Shown one piece after another: positions 9,533 to 18,010 of a DNA stretch of 64,000 nt (positions within the stretch are counted from its first letter, which is position 1; each line of letters starts with the position of its first letter). The notes beneath the pieces were generated by a model. That model was not told the origin of the DNA. It searched no databases and was given only the letters and a program-made list of their open reading frames with translations. Where the stretch lies: the NCBI RefSeq assembly GCF_043226085.1, contig NZ_CP171225.1, forward strand, positions 248,001-312,000. Reading direction: 5' to 3'. The stretch is from Amaricoccus sp003258405. Its GTDB lineage: Bacteria; Pseudomonadota; Alphaproteobacteria; Rhodobacterales; Rhodobacteraceae. Position numbers and translations under genes: made by a program.

Positions 9533-10984
9533 GTGATCATTGATGTGCGTCCCGTCGGCTACATCGTCGGCTGGCAGATCTTCGGGCTCGGCCTGCTCAT
9601 GACCGCGCCGATGGTGCTCGACATTGCGGACGGCAACGCGAATGCCGGGGCCTTCGCGGTCTCGGCCGTTCTCACCATCTTCGCCGGCAGCGTCATCGCG
9701 CTCGCCTGCTCCGACAGCTGGACCCGCAACCTGAGCCTCCGGCAGGGCTTCCTGCTCACGGGCGGCGCCTGGGCGATCTATCCGGCGGTGGCGACGCTTC
9801 CGATGATGATCGGCGCACCGCATCTCTCCTTCACCGACGCCTATTTCGAGGCGATGTCGGCGCTCACCACCACCGGCGGCACGGTGATCGCCGGGCTCGA
9901 TGCCGCGCCGCGCGGGTTGCTGCTCTGGCGCGGGCTGCTGCAATGGGTGGGCGGGATCGGCATCGTTCTCGTCGCGATCATCCTCCTCCCGGTTCTCGGG
10001 ATCGGCGGCATGCAGATCCTGCGCACCGCGGATTTCAACACCCTTGGCAAGATCCTGCCCCGCGCGACGGAAATCGCCTTCGCGATCGGCAAGGTCTACT
10101 GCCTCCTCACGCTCGCCTGCACCCTCGGATACGTCTGGACGGGCATGTCGACCTTCGAGGCGATCGTGCATGCGATGACGACGCTCTCGACCGGCGGCAT
10201 GGGCACCTACGACGCCTCCTTCGGCGTCTTCAGTGCGGGCGCGCAGTATGTCTCCATCGTCTTCATGATGCTTGGCGCCATGTCCTTTGCCCGCTTCGTC
10301 CAGGTGATGCGCGGCGATGTGCAGTCGCTGCTCGGCGACAGCCAGATCCGCATGTTCCTGCTGGTGAGCCTCGCCTTCACCGTTGCCATCGTGCTGGCCC
10401 GGGCCCTGGCCGGGGATGGCGTGGGCGAGCGGCAGATCCGCGAGGTCGCCTTCACGGTGGCCTCGCTCATTTCGAGCACCGGTTACGCGACGCTCGATTA
10501 CGGCCAGTGGAGCCCGCTCGCGGTCATGCTGATCTTCATCATCAACATGGTCGGCGGATGCTCGGGCTCGACGGGCGGCGGCGTGAAGATCTTCCGCTAT
10601 CAGCTTCTGGCCTCGAGCGTGTCGGCCGAGATGCAGCGCATGCACAGCCCGCAGATCGTCTTCGTGCAGCGCTATCTGGGGCGCAGGGTGACCTCCGAGG
10701 TGCTCGACTCCGTGAAGGCCTTCTTCGCGCTCTATTTCTTCTCGCTGGCGATCTTCTCCGTCGCGCTGATCCTGATGGGCCTGAAACCGATCACCGCGAT
10801 CAGCGGCGTTGCCACCTGCCTTGCCAACGTGGGTCCGGGGCTGGGGCCCGAGATCGGCCCGGCGGGGAATTTCGCGGGCCTGTCGGACGCCGCCAAATGG
10901 GTGCTCTCCTTTGCGATGCTCGCCGGCCGGCTCGAGCTCATGTCGGTCTTCGTGCTCTTCTCGGTGGGCTTCTGGCGCGACTGA
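9533..10984 (+). CDS. trkH: Trk-type potassium uptake membrane subunit (second copy)
   Basis: A second, tandem TrkH of 483 residues starts at GTG 9533 after a strong GGAGGG at 9518-9523. Filter loops are TTTGGT, STGGMGT, SSTGYAT and ANVGPGLGP, and the gating loop is the canonical GGCSGSTGGGVK. It shares end-to-end similarity with the upstream copy, indicating gene duplication. Divergence at the third filter loop and the gate suggests different transport properties. The 75-base spacing and same strand suggest co-transcription. Confidence 0.9.
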   Translation: MIIDVRPVGYIVGWQIFGLGLLMTAPMVLDIADGNANAGAFAVSAVLTIFAGSVIALACSDSWTRNLSLRQGFLLTGGAWAIYPAVATLPMMIGAPHLSFTDAYFEAMSALTTTGGTVIAGLDAAPRGLLLWRGLLQWVGGIGIVLVAIILLPVLGIGGMQILRTADFNTLGKILPRATEIAFAIGKVYCLLTLACTLGYVWTGMSTFEAIVHAMTTLSTGGMGTYDASFGVFSAGAQYVSIVFMMLGAMSFARFVQVMRGDVQSLLGDSQIRMFLLVSLAFTVAIVLARALAGDGVGERQIREVAFTVASLISSTGYATLDYGQWSPLAVMLIFIINMVGGCSGSTGGGVKIFRYQLLASSVSAEMQRMHSPQIVFVQRYLGRRVTSEVLDSVKAFFALYFFSLAIFSVALILMGLKPITAISGVATCLANVGPGLGPEIGPAGNFAGLSDAAKWVLSFAMLAGRLELMSVFVLFSVGFWRD

Positions 10985-11074
10985 ACGGTTGCGGCGGCCT
11001 CGCGGCCCGGCGCATTGACGCGGCCGGGCAGGGTGCTAAACGGGAGCCCCGAGTTGCGAGACAAGGACGCATCC

Positions 11075-11998
11075 ATGAGCACCACCGCGCCCAAGAGTTT
11101 CCAGGAACTGATCCTGCGCCTCCAGTCCTACTGGGCCGGGAAGGGCTGTGCCGTGTTGCAGCCCTACGACATGGAAGTGGGTGCGGGCACGTTCCACCCG
11201 GCGACCACCCTGCGCGCGCTCGGGGCGCGGCCCTGGGCGGCGGCCTATGTGCAGCCCTCGCGGCGGCCGACCGACGGGCGCTACGGCGAGAACCCGAACC
11301 GGCTTCAGCACTATTACCAGTTTCAGGTGCTCATCAAACCCTCGCCGCCCGATCTGCAGGCGCTTTACCTCGGCTCGCTGCATGCGATCGGGATCGACGA
11401 CATGCTGCACGACATCCGCTTCGTCGAGGACGACTGGGAGAGCCCGACGCTCGGTGCCTGGGGGCTCGGCTGGGAAGTCTGGTGCGACGGGATGGAGGTG
11501 AGCCAGTTCACCTACTTCCAGCAGGTCGGCGGCCATGACTGCAACCCGGTCGCGGGCGAGCTCACCTACGGGCTCGAACGGCTGGCGATGTACGTCCTCG
11601 GCGTCGATCACGTGATGGACATGCCCTTCAACGATCCCGGCGCGCCGATCCCGCTCACCTATGGCGACATCTTCCGCCAGACCGAACAGGAATACAGCCG
11701 CTGGAACTTCGACCAGGCCGATACCGGCATGCTGCTCAAGCATTTCGAGGACGCGGAAGCGGAATGCGCCCGCATTCTCGCAGCCCCGGTCGAGGACAAG
11801 GCCGGCCGGAAGATCGTCATGGCCCATCCGGCCTATGACCAGTGCATCAAGGCGAGCCACCTCTTCAATCTGCTCGATGCGCGTGGCGTCATCTCGGTGA
11901 CGGAACGGCAGGCCTATATCGGCCGGGTGCGGGCGCTGGCGAAGGCCTGCGCCGATGCGTTCGTCACCACCGAGGCCGGCGGCGCAGTGGTGGCGTGA
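11075..11998 (+). CDS. glyQ: glycyl-tRNA synthetase alpha subunit
   Basis: Catalytic alpha subunit of the bacterial heterotetrameric glycyl-tRNA synthetase, 307 residues from ATG 11075. Diagnostic segments are SFQELILRLQSYWAGKGC, QPYDMEVGAGTFHPATTLRALG, YVQPSRRPTDGRYGENPNRLQHYYQ and the C-terminal AHPAYDQCIKASHLFNLLDARG. An in-frame upstream start at 11015 would add 20 unconserved residues. The partner gene glyS, usually close by in this family, is not within the window. Confidence 0.95.
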   Translation: MSTTAPKSFQELILRLQSYWAGKGCAVLQPYDMEVGAGTFHPATTLRALGARPWAAAYVQPSRRPTDGRYGENPNRLQHYYQFQVLIKPSPPDLQALYLGSLHAIGIDDMLHDIRFVEDDWESPTLGAWGLGWEVWCDGMEVSQFTYFQQVGGHDCNPVAGELTYGLERLAMYVLGVDHVMDMPFNDPGAPIPLTYGDIFRQTEQEYSRWNFDQADTGMLLKHFEDAEAECARILAAPVEDKAGRKIVMAHPAYDQCIKASHLFNLLDARGVISVTERQAYIGRVRALAKACADAFVTTEAGGAVVA

Positions 11999-12026
11999 GC
12001 AGGACCAGCTTGAGAGGAGCGGAGCG

Positions 12027-12467
12027 ATGAGCGGACGGCGGCTGATCCTCGGCTTTCTCGTCATGCTTGCGGTCTTCACCGCGGCACTGATCTATTTCCA
12101 GTTCTTTGCCTTTTACCAGCGCGATCAGGAGAGCGCGATGATCGAGGCGGGTGGGCGTATCCTGCCGGCCCGCGATCTCGACCGGATCGACGCGGAAACC
12201 TCGCCGCTCAAGCTGCGGGCCTGCTTCCGGACCGAACCCGCGCTGCTTCGGGACCTGCCGGTGGCGAAGGCGCCGACGCCGCTGACCCCGCCGCCGTGGT
12301 TCGACTGTTTCGATGTCGGCCGGCTTTCCGTCGATATCGCCTCGGGCAAGGCGCAGGCGTACGAGCTCGCGACCGGCGAGCCAGAGGGCACCGTCACGAT
12401 CGTGGCAGTCTATCCCGATGGCCGGGCCTATCTCTGGCGCCAGCTCGCGGAAGGCTATGCGGAGTGA
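12027..12467 (+). CDS. DUF6446-type membrane-anchored protein
   Basis: The 146-residue product starts at ATG 12027 after a GAGGAGCGGAG ribosome-binding site. It has one N-terminal membrane segment (about residues 5-28, LILGFLVMLAVFTAALIYF) and a periplasmic domain rich in Asp, Pro and conserved Cys. I recognise it as the Rhodobacteraceae protein of unknown function (DUF6446) found beside glycyl-tRNA synthetase genes; that association is recalled, not searched. It follows glyQ by 28 bases. Confidence 0.65.
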   Translation: MSGRRLILGFLVMLAVFTAALIYFQFFAFYQRDQESAMIEAGGRILPARDLDRIDAETSPLKLRACFRTEPALLRDLPVAKAPTPLTPPPWFDCFDVGRLSVDIASGKAQAYELATGEPEGTVTIVAVYPDGRAYLWRQLAEGYAE

Positions 12468-12497
12468 GGGCCGACGCCGCGGCCTGAATGAAAGGGA

Positions 12498-12521
12498 ACA
12501 CGCCGGAAGATCGCGGCGTGT
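12498..12521. terminator. hairpin between convergent genes
   Basis: ACACGCCG at 12498-12505 pairs with CGGCGTGT at 12514-12521 across an 8-base loop. It lies between the convergent DUF6446-type and bactofilin genes. There is no clear U-tract, so the role as terminator is inferred only from position. Confidence 0.35.
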
Positions 12522-12558
12522 CCTGGCGCAGGGTGGGTGATGTACGCGTCGGGTATCG

Positions 12559-13095
12559 TCAGCCCGCGGCCTTGGCCTGGGCGGGTGCCGGCACGCTTGC
12601 AAGCGCCGAGGAAGAAGACTGGTGGCGCGGATTGCTCTGGCCGACCGGGTCGTCCTGACGCTGCACCGAACCTTCGAAATGCGCGCCGCTCTCGATAGCG
12701 ATTGCCTTGTGGACGATATCGCCCTCGACACGCGCGGTGGAGGAGAGGCGCACCTTGAGCCCGCGCAGCCGGCCGATGACACGGCCGTGGGTGATGACCT
12801 CGTCGGCGATGATCTCGCCTTTCACCGTTGCACTTTCGCCAACGATGAGGGTCTGGGCGCGGATGTCGCCCTCGACGATGCCTTCGACCTGAATGTCACC
12901 GCTCGATTGAACGTTGCCGGTGATGGTGATGTCGGAGGAGAGCACCGAGGCGGCCGGCTTTTGCTTGCGAATGGCCGGCGGCGGGGCGGGAGCATCAGAG
13001 GTGCGGAGCTCGGCGGAGGGGGACGGGACGGGGGCCTCGTCCTGTGTTTCAGAGGGGTGCGGCCCGGAATCAGAGGGGCGGGTCTTAGAAAACAT
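12559..13095 (-). CDS. bactofilin family protein
   Basis: This is a 178-residue cytoskeletal scaffold candidate. A proline-rich disordered head (residues 1-48) precedes a bactofilin beta-helix core (about 50-150) with the regular pattern ITGNVQSSGDIQVEGIVEGD followed by LIVGESATVKGEIIADEV. A short disordered tail ends the protein. Bactofilins polymerise without nucleotides and recruit wall-modifying enzymes. Its start overlaps the end of the upstream M23 peptidase gene by 11 bases, supporting joint function in local cell-wall shaping. Confidence 0.9.
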   Translation of the reverse strand: MFSKTRPSDSGPHPSETQDEAPVPSPSAELRTSDAPAPPPAIRKQKPAASVLSSDITITGNVQSSGDIQVEGIVEGDIRAQTLIVGESATVKGEIIADEVITHGRVIGRLRGLKVRLSSTARVEGDIVHKAIAIESGAHFEGSVQRQDDPVGQSNPRHQSSSSALASVPAPAQAKAAG

Positions 13096-14422
13096 CCTTG
13101 GCAGCCTCCAGATAGGTCATCGGGTTAACCGGGCGACCATCCAGGCGGACCTCATAGTGGAGATGGACGCCTGTGCTACGCCCAGTTGAACCCATAGCAC
13201 CAATTAAATCTCCGCGCGATACTTTTTGACCCTTTACAACCAGAAGTTTTGTTTGGTGCGCATAGACCGTCTCGAAGCCGAACTCGTGACGGATGCGGAC
13301 GACACGGCCATAACCGCGTTCGGTGCCGGCCGATTCCACCACACCGTCGGCAGTGGCGTAGATCGGCGTGCCCTTCGGGGCGGCCATGTCGAGGCCCGCA
13401 TGCATCCTGCGGCCCGCGCCCTTCGGGTCGCGGCGGTAGCCGAAGCCGCTGGTGAAGCGGAAGGAATCCTTCACCGGTATCGCGAACGGGATCTTCGAGG
13501 CCGCGATGCGCATCTCGTTCATCTTGCCGAGCGAAACGAGGACGGTGTTGAGCCGGCTGCTGTCGTTGCCGTTGTCGAAGGACCGGGTCGAGACCGTGAC
13601 GCCGCTGAGCGGGCCGCCCTCGCCGGAATAGTTCCTGCGGACCTCGGCCAGAATGCGGTCCACATCGACGCTCGATCTCTCGAACATCTTCTCGAGCGGC
13701 CCGAAGGACATCGCCACGGCCTGCTCGATCTGCCCGACCATCTCGTCCTGACGCTGCGCATTGACCTTCATCCGCAGCTCGAGGTCGGCGAGCTGGCGCT
13801 CGAGGTCGGCGCGGTCCGCGGTTGCGGTGTCGCGGGCGGTGACGGCTTCGGCCAGTGCGGCGGAAACGGCATCGAGCGTTTCGGTCAGATCGGAATCCGC
13901 GCCCTGCCTCTGGTTGAGCGACTTGCTCACCTCGTTCATGCGGTCGAGCAGGGCTTCGTTGCTGGCAGCGACCGTGTCGCGCTGTGCCACGGCTTCCTGC
14001 AGGCGGTTGCGCATGAGATCGAGCGCATTCGAGAGCTCCCGCCGCTCCTCGACGGATTGCAGGATCGTGGTCTGCTGGCGGCTGATCTGATCCATCGCCA
14101 CCTGGAAGCGAGCCTGGGCGGAGCGGGCCTCGGCGGCGCGCTGGTCGCGCTCGGCGGCCAGTTCGTCGAGCCGGATCTTGTAGGCGTCGCGCAGCACCAG
14201 CGTCTGGTTCACCTCGGTGCGCGAGGAGATCCGGTCGAGCACGACGATCGAGGTCGAGGCGGCAAGCCAGCCGACGAGTGCCAAGGCCGCGCTGCCGAGA
14301 AGCAGCTGCGAGATGGGCGTGAACCGGATGTAGCTGGTCGAAGGGCCGGACTGAATGTAGATGCGTTTCTCGGAAACAACCGCCGACAACACTTTATTCG
14401 TCCGGCGCAGCGTGATCGCCAT
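13085..14422 (-). CDS. M23 family metallopeptidase with coiled coil
   Basis: This is a probable membrane-anchored peptidoglycan endopeptidase. After a short cytoplasmic head comes a membrane segment (about residues 38-62), then a long coiled coil (about 75-245) and a C-terminal LytM/M23 domain (about 315-445). Zinc-site motifs are HAGLD and HLHYE, with GFGYRRDP at the domain start. ATG 14422 is chosen over TTG 14434. Head-to-tail overlap with the bactofilin gene matches known bactofilin-M23 pairs that control cell shape. Confidence 0.88.
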   Translation of the reverse strand: MAITLRRTNKVLSAVVSEKRIYIQSGPSTSYIRFTPISQLLLGSAALALVGWLAASTSIVVLDRISSRTEVNQTLVLRDAYKIRLDELAAERDQRAAEARSAQARFQVAMDQISRQQTTILQSVEERRELSNALDLMRNRLQEAVAQRDTVAASNEALLDRMNEVSKSLNQRQGADSDLTETLDAVSAALAEAVTARDTATADRADLERQLADLELRMKVNAQRQDEMVGQIEQAVAMSFGPLEKMFERSSVDVDRILAEVRRNYSGEGGPLSGVTVSTRSFDNGNDSSRLNTVLVSLGKMNEMRIAASKIPFAIPVKDSFRFTSGFGYRRDPKGAGRRMHAGLDMAAPKGTPIYATADGVVESAGTERGYGRVVRIRHEFGFETVYAHQTKLLVVKGQKVSRGDLIGAMGSTGRSTGVHLHYEVRLDGRPVNPMTYLEAAKDVF

Positions 14423-14652
14423 ACGTCCACCCAACCGTTTCTTGTATATGGTGCAGCTTCAGCCCCAATCGATGGTGTGATATGGGGCGGCGTGGTGCAA
14501 TGCAACGTGATCTTTAACGAAGGTTACCCGGTCGGCGGATATCTGCCAGTTGTTTCGGTTTCGCCTTGCCCTGCCGAAATTCGGCCCTGTTGAGGCGGCT
14601 TGCGAAGTCGACTGTTCAAATACCCGCGACACCGGGGAAATTCGCGCCTGCG

Positions 14653-15126
14653 TCAGCCGGAGATCTCGCGAACGGCAGCCAGGACCGCGTCGACATGGCC
14701 GGGCACCTTCACCTTGCGCCAGACCTGCCGGAGCGTTCCGGTGCCGTCGATCAGGAAGGTCGAGCGCTCGATTCCCATGTATTTCCGGCCATACATGGAC
14801 TTCTCGACCCAGACCCCGAATTGATCGCATACCGACCCATCTTCATCGGAGAGCAGCGGCATGGCGAGTTCGTGCTTGGCCTTGAACTTGTCGTGGCTCT
14901 TCACGCTGTCCTTGGAGATGCCGATGACCGCAGCTCCCGCGGCCTCGAAATCGGCCATGCGCTCGGTGAAGCCGATGGCTTCCTTGGTGCAGCCCGAGGT
15001 GTCGTCCTTGGGATAGAAGAAGACGACGACGATGCGTCCGGCATAGTCCGCGAGATCGAGCGTCCCGCCGCCATCGCGCGGCAGGCTGAATGCGGGGGCA
15101 GGCTGGCCGGCTTCGAGGGTCGGCAT
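14653..15126 (-). CDS. bcp: thioredoxin-dependent peroxiredoxin (Bcp/PrxQ)
   Basis: Reduces hydrogen peroxide and organic peroxides using thioredoxin. The 157-residue form starts at ATG 15126, preceded by an ideal AAGGAG; the longer open frame starts in unconserved sequence. The peroxidatic cysteine is in FFYPKDDTSGCTKEAIGF, and the N-terminus LEAGQPAPAFSLP is typical of the family. The second cysteine of atypical two-Cys Bcp (five residues later) is absent, as that position is Ile in CTKEAIGF, so it may act as a one-Cys type. Confidence 0.9.
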   Translation of the reverse strand: MPTLEAGQPAPAFSLPRDGGGTLDLADYAGRIVVVFFYPKDDTSGCTKEAIGFTERMADFEAAGAAVIGISKDSVKSHDKFKAKHELAMPLLSDEDGSVCDQFGVWVEKSMYGRKYMGIERSTFLIDGTGTLRQVWRKVKVPGHVDAVLAAVREISG

Positions 15127-15298
15127 GGGAATCTCCTTCGGGTCTGTCATCGGCTGGGTTGCCAAATTGGACACGGCATCGGGGAGCCGCAACAGGCAAA
15201 ATACGGCGGGTCCGGGCGGCTCGGTCGCGCGTTGTCACGCCGTTGCAAATGTGGCATCACCGCCTGAGATCCGGTTCGGGCGGAAAGGTGATGAGAAC

Positions 15299-15952
15299 AT
15301 GACCGATTTTGCGGCAGCGCGTGAAGCCATGGTGGATTGTCAGGTGAGGCCGTCCGACGTGACGCGCTATCCGATCATCGAGGCCCTGTTGAACGTCCCG
15401 CGCGAGGAATTCGTGCCCGAGGGGCTGCGGCCGGTGGCCTATCTCGGCGAGCATGTGCCGCTGGCGCCGGGGCGTGTGCTGCTCGATCCGCGGGTGTTTG
15501 CGAAACTTCTGGATGCCGTGAATGTCGGCCCGAAGGATCTCGTGCTCGATATCGGCTGCGGTCTCGGCTACTCCTCCGCGGTGCTCGCGCGGATGGCCGA
15601 GGCGGTGATCGGCGTCGAGGAAGACGCGGCGATGGCGGCCCAGGCCGAGGAAATCCTCGCCGCCGAGGGGGCGACCAATGCGCTGGTGGAATCCGGGCCG
15701 CTCGCCGAAGGTCGGGCCGGGCACGGGCCCTTCGATGCAATCGTCATCGAGGGCTGCATCGGGGTGCTTCCGGAGGCGATTGCGGCGCAGTTGAAGCCCG
15801 GCGGACGGATCGTTGCAATCTTCGGCGATGGCCGCAACGGTCAGGCCCGGCTCGGAATCAATACCACCGGCGGCATTGCCTGGCGCCGTATCTTCGATGC
15901 CACAGCGCCTGTCCTGCCCGGGTTCAGCGAAACGAAAGCGTTTGAATTCTGA
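15299..15952 (+). CDS. protein-L-isoaspartate O-methyltransferase family protein
   Basis: A SAM-dependent methyltransferase of 217 residues from ATG 15299. The SAM-binding glycine loop is VLDIGCGLGYSSAVLARMAE near residue 80, and the N-terminus AAAREAMVDCQVRPSDVTRYPI is the version typical of alphaproteobacteria. Classical Pcm repairs isoaspartyl residues in damaged proteins; this subgroup is less well tested. It lies just upstream of tolC, an arrangement I recognise from other alphaproteobacteria. Confidence 0.85.
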   Translation: MTDFAAAREAMVDCQVRPSDVTRYPIIEALLNVPREEFVPEGLRPVAYLGEHVPLAPGRVLLDPRVFAKLLDAVNVGPKDLVLDIGCGLGYSSAVLARMAEAVIGVEEDAAMAAQAEEILAAEGATNALVESGPLAEGRAGHGPFDAIVIEGCIGVLPEAIAAQLKPGGRIVAIFGDGRNGQARLGINTTGGIAWRRIFDATAPVLPGFSETKAFEF

Positions 15953-16035
15953 TCCGCCGCATCCGATAGTGCGCCAAACCCTCAGTGAGCCCGAATGCCG
16001 GGCCGGCCGGTTTGAGCAGTTTCCGGAGGACCGAC

Positions 16036-17436
16036 ATGCGGACAAGACGATTGAGAGCCCTTCTTTTCACCACGGCCATCGCGGCTGCAACGAACGGGAT
16101 CGCGCTTTCGGCCGCATCTGCGGAGACGCTGACCGACGCGCTGATCCAGGCCTACCAGACGAGCCCGCTGCTTGCCTCGAGCCGCGCGGCGCTGCGCAGC
16201 CTCGACGAAAGTGTGCCGCAGGCGCGCGCGAACCGCAGGCCGCAGGTTGATGCAAATGTCGCGGGGTCAACCGGGGCCGATTACGGTGATTTCGAGAGCC
16301 ATGCGGATGCGTTGCAGGCGACGCTTGTCGCGACACTGCTGATCTATGACAGCGGCCAGACCAAGGCCGCAATCGAATCGGCGCGCAACAACATCGCCGC
16401 CGGCCGGGCCGACCTGAAGACGGTGGAGCAGAACGTGCTTTTTTCCGCGGTGCAGGCCTATGCCAACGTGCGCCGGGACGAGGAATTCGTGCGGATTGCG
16501 AGGGCCGATGTGCAGCGCCTCGATGAGACGCTCCGCGCCACCCAGAACCGCTTCGATGTGGGCGAGGTGACGCGCACCGACGTGAGCCAGAGCGAGGCCC
16601 GCCTGGCCGAGAGCCGGGCCAACCTCGCGGATGCGCTCGGCGCGCTCGAGGTTTCGCGGGAGGCCTACCGCGCGGCTGTGGGCCATCCGCCCCAGAATCT
16701 CGACCCGCTGCCGCCGCTGCCCGCCGTTCCGGCCTCGCTCGAGGAATCGACTTCAATCGCCATGCAGCGCAACCCGCAGATCGTTTCGGCCCAGTTCGCC
16801 GAGCGCTCGGCGGTATACGATTTCGACCGCGCCCGCGCCGCGACCGGCCCATCGGTTGGTGTCAACGTGACGACCGGGATCGAACGGGCCACCAACCAGT
16901 TCGGGGATTTCACCGGCGATCCCTTTGCGGAGGTCTCCATCAACGGTTCGATGCCGCTCTATAGCGGTGGGAGCAATTCGAGCCTTATCCGGCAGGCGCA
17001 GGCCGTGGTCGATCAGCGCCAGTTCGAGGTTCAGGACGCGGGGCGGAGCGTCACGCAGTCGGTCGCGGCCGCCTGGACTCAGCTCGAGGTGGCCAAGGTT
17101 GCGATCACCGCGCGGCGTGAACAGGCGGATGCGAGCCGCATCGCCGCGGAAGGGGTCACCGAAGAGGCCCGGCTCGGTGCGCGCTCGACACTCGATGTGC
17201 TTGATGCCGACCAGGATCGCCTGCAGGCCGAGGCCGAGGTCGTTTCGGCGGTACGCGACGAATATGTCGCGGCCTATGCGCTCCTCCAGGCCATGGGTCT
17301 GATGACGGTCGAGCATCTCAATCTCGGTATCGAGACATACAATCCCGACGTCTATTTCGCGAAGGTTCAGAATGCGCCGGTTGGCGGCTATGATACCTCC
17401 GCGGTCGATCGGATCAGGGCCAGATGGGAACGGTAG
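16036..17436 (+). CDS. tolC: TolC family outer membrane efflux protein
   Basis: Trimeric outer membrane channel for type I secretion and drug efflux. ATG 16036 follows GGAGGA at 16025-16030 and gives 466 residues with a signal peptide of about 29 residues ending in SAASA. Two repeats of the OEP domain are visible, each with long helices (for example TRTDVSQSEARLAESRANL and STLDVLDADQDRLQAEAEV). No inner membrane pump or adaptor gene is adjacent, so it probably serves several systems. The last 13 bases overlap the next gene. Confidence 0.92.
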   Translation: MRTRRLRALLFTTAIAAATNGIALSAASAETLTDALIQAYQTSPLLASSRAALRSLDESVPQARANRRPQVDANVAGSTGADYGDFESHADALQATLVATLLIYDSGQTKAAIESARNNIAAGRADLKTVEQNVLFSAVQAYANVRRDEEFVRIARADVQRLDETLRATQNRFDVGEVTRTDVSQSEARLAESRANLADALGALEVSREAYRAAVGHPPQNLDPLPPLPAVPASLEESTSIAMQRNPQIVSAQFAERSAVYDFDRARAATGPSVGVNVTTGIERATNQFGDFTGDPFAEVSINGSMPLYSGGSNSSLIRQAQAVVDQRQFEVQDAGRSVTQSVAAAWTQLEVAKVAITARREQADASRIAAEGVTEEARLGARSTLDVLDADQDRLQAEAEVVSAVRDEYVAAYALLQAMGLMTVEHLNLGIETYNPDVYFAKVQNAPVGGYDTSAVDRIRARWER

Positions 17437-17909
17437 AGCAGCGGTTGGAGACGGAGCGCGACAAGGACGGGGAAGAGCCAAGGGCGGCTGAAGCGGAGGG
17501 CGGAGCGGCCCCGCGCTCCGATGGGCCGCCGCGCCAGGATCTTGCCGACGTGCTCGCCTCGATCCGCCAGCTGGTGACGGCCGAGACCGCCGCGCGCGTG
17601 AGCAAGCGCGAAGAGGCTGCAGGTCTGGAAGGCGTGCTGATCCTCACGCCGGAGATGCGGGTCGACGCGGGCCGCGAGGACGCGCGGTCCGGCGAGATCC
17701 TGACCGAAGGCATCGATGCGAGCGGCCTGCCGGGCCATGGCGCCCCGATCCTCGACGAGGAGGCGCTGCGGGCTGTCATCAACGCCATCGTGCGCGAGGA
17801 GCTTCAGGGGGAACTCGGAGACCGGATCAGTCGCAATCTCCGCAAGCTCATCCGTCGTGAGATCGGCCAGATCCTTGCCGAGGAGCGCGAAACCTCCTCT
17901 CAGGGGTAA
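17424..17909 (+). CDS. PopZ-like (DUF2497-like) polar organising protein candidate
   Basis: The 161-residue acidic, low-complexity protein has an N-terminal helix DLADVLASIRQLVTAE (about 40-55) resembling the EILASIRRIISED motif of PopZ, a disordered middle, and a helical C-terminus (about 113-160) with repeated LRAVINAIVREEL and LIRREIGQILAEE segments like the PopZ oligomerisation region. It overlaps tolC, and popZ/DUF2497 genes commonly sit between tolC and valS in alphaproteobacteria. In Caulobacter PopZ anchors ParB-parS at the pole; that role here is inferred. Confidence 0.6.
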   Translation: MGTVEQRLETERDKDGEEPRAAEAEGGAAPRSDGPPRQDLADVLASIRQLVTAETAARVSKREEAAGLEGVLILTPEMRVDAGREDARSGEILTEGIDASGLPGHGAPILDEEALRAVINAIVREELQGELGDRISRNLRKLIRREIGQILAEERETSSQG

Positions 17910-17963
17910 GGGGCGGCAGCGCGTAGCCCTCGCGAGATTCCCAATATATCACAATGCCTTGTC

Positions 17964-18010
17964 CCTCGAGCCCCGCTCCCGACCGGAGCGGGCTCGAGGC
18001 GGTTTCTATT
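17964..18010 (+). terminator. strong hairpin with short U-rich tail after the PopZ-like gene
   Basis: CCTCGAGCCC-CGCTCC (17964-17979) pairs with GGAGCGGGCTCGAGG (17985-17999) with one bulged C, followed by GGTTTCTATT. It lies between convergent genes and reaches the stop codon of the CoxL-like gene, so it could terminate transcripts from either side. Confidence 0.7.

Noticed and set aside
7877..10645. 922-codon open frame on the minus strand across both trkH genes
   Set aside because: It is antisense to two clear trkH genes, has Asp/Glu/His/Arg-rich low-complexity sequence and no family motif. Long antisense frames are expected at this GC content. The same holds for the frames at 20481-23024 (-), 38405-41422 (+) and 53910-56873 (+).
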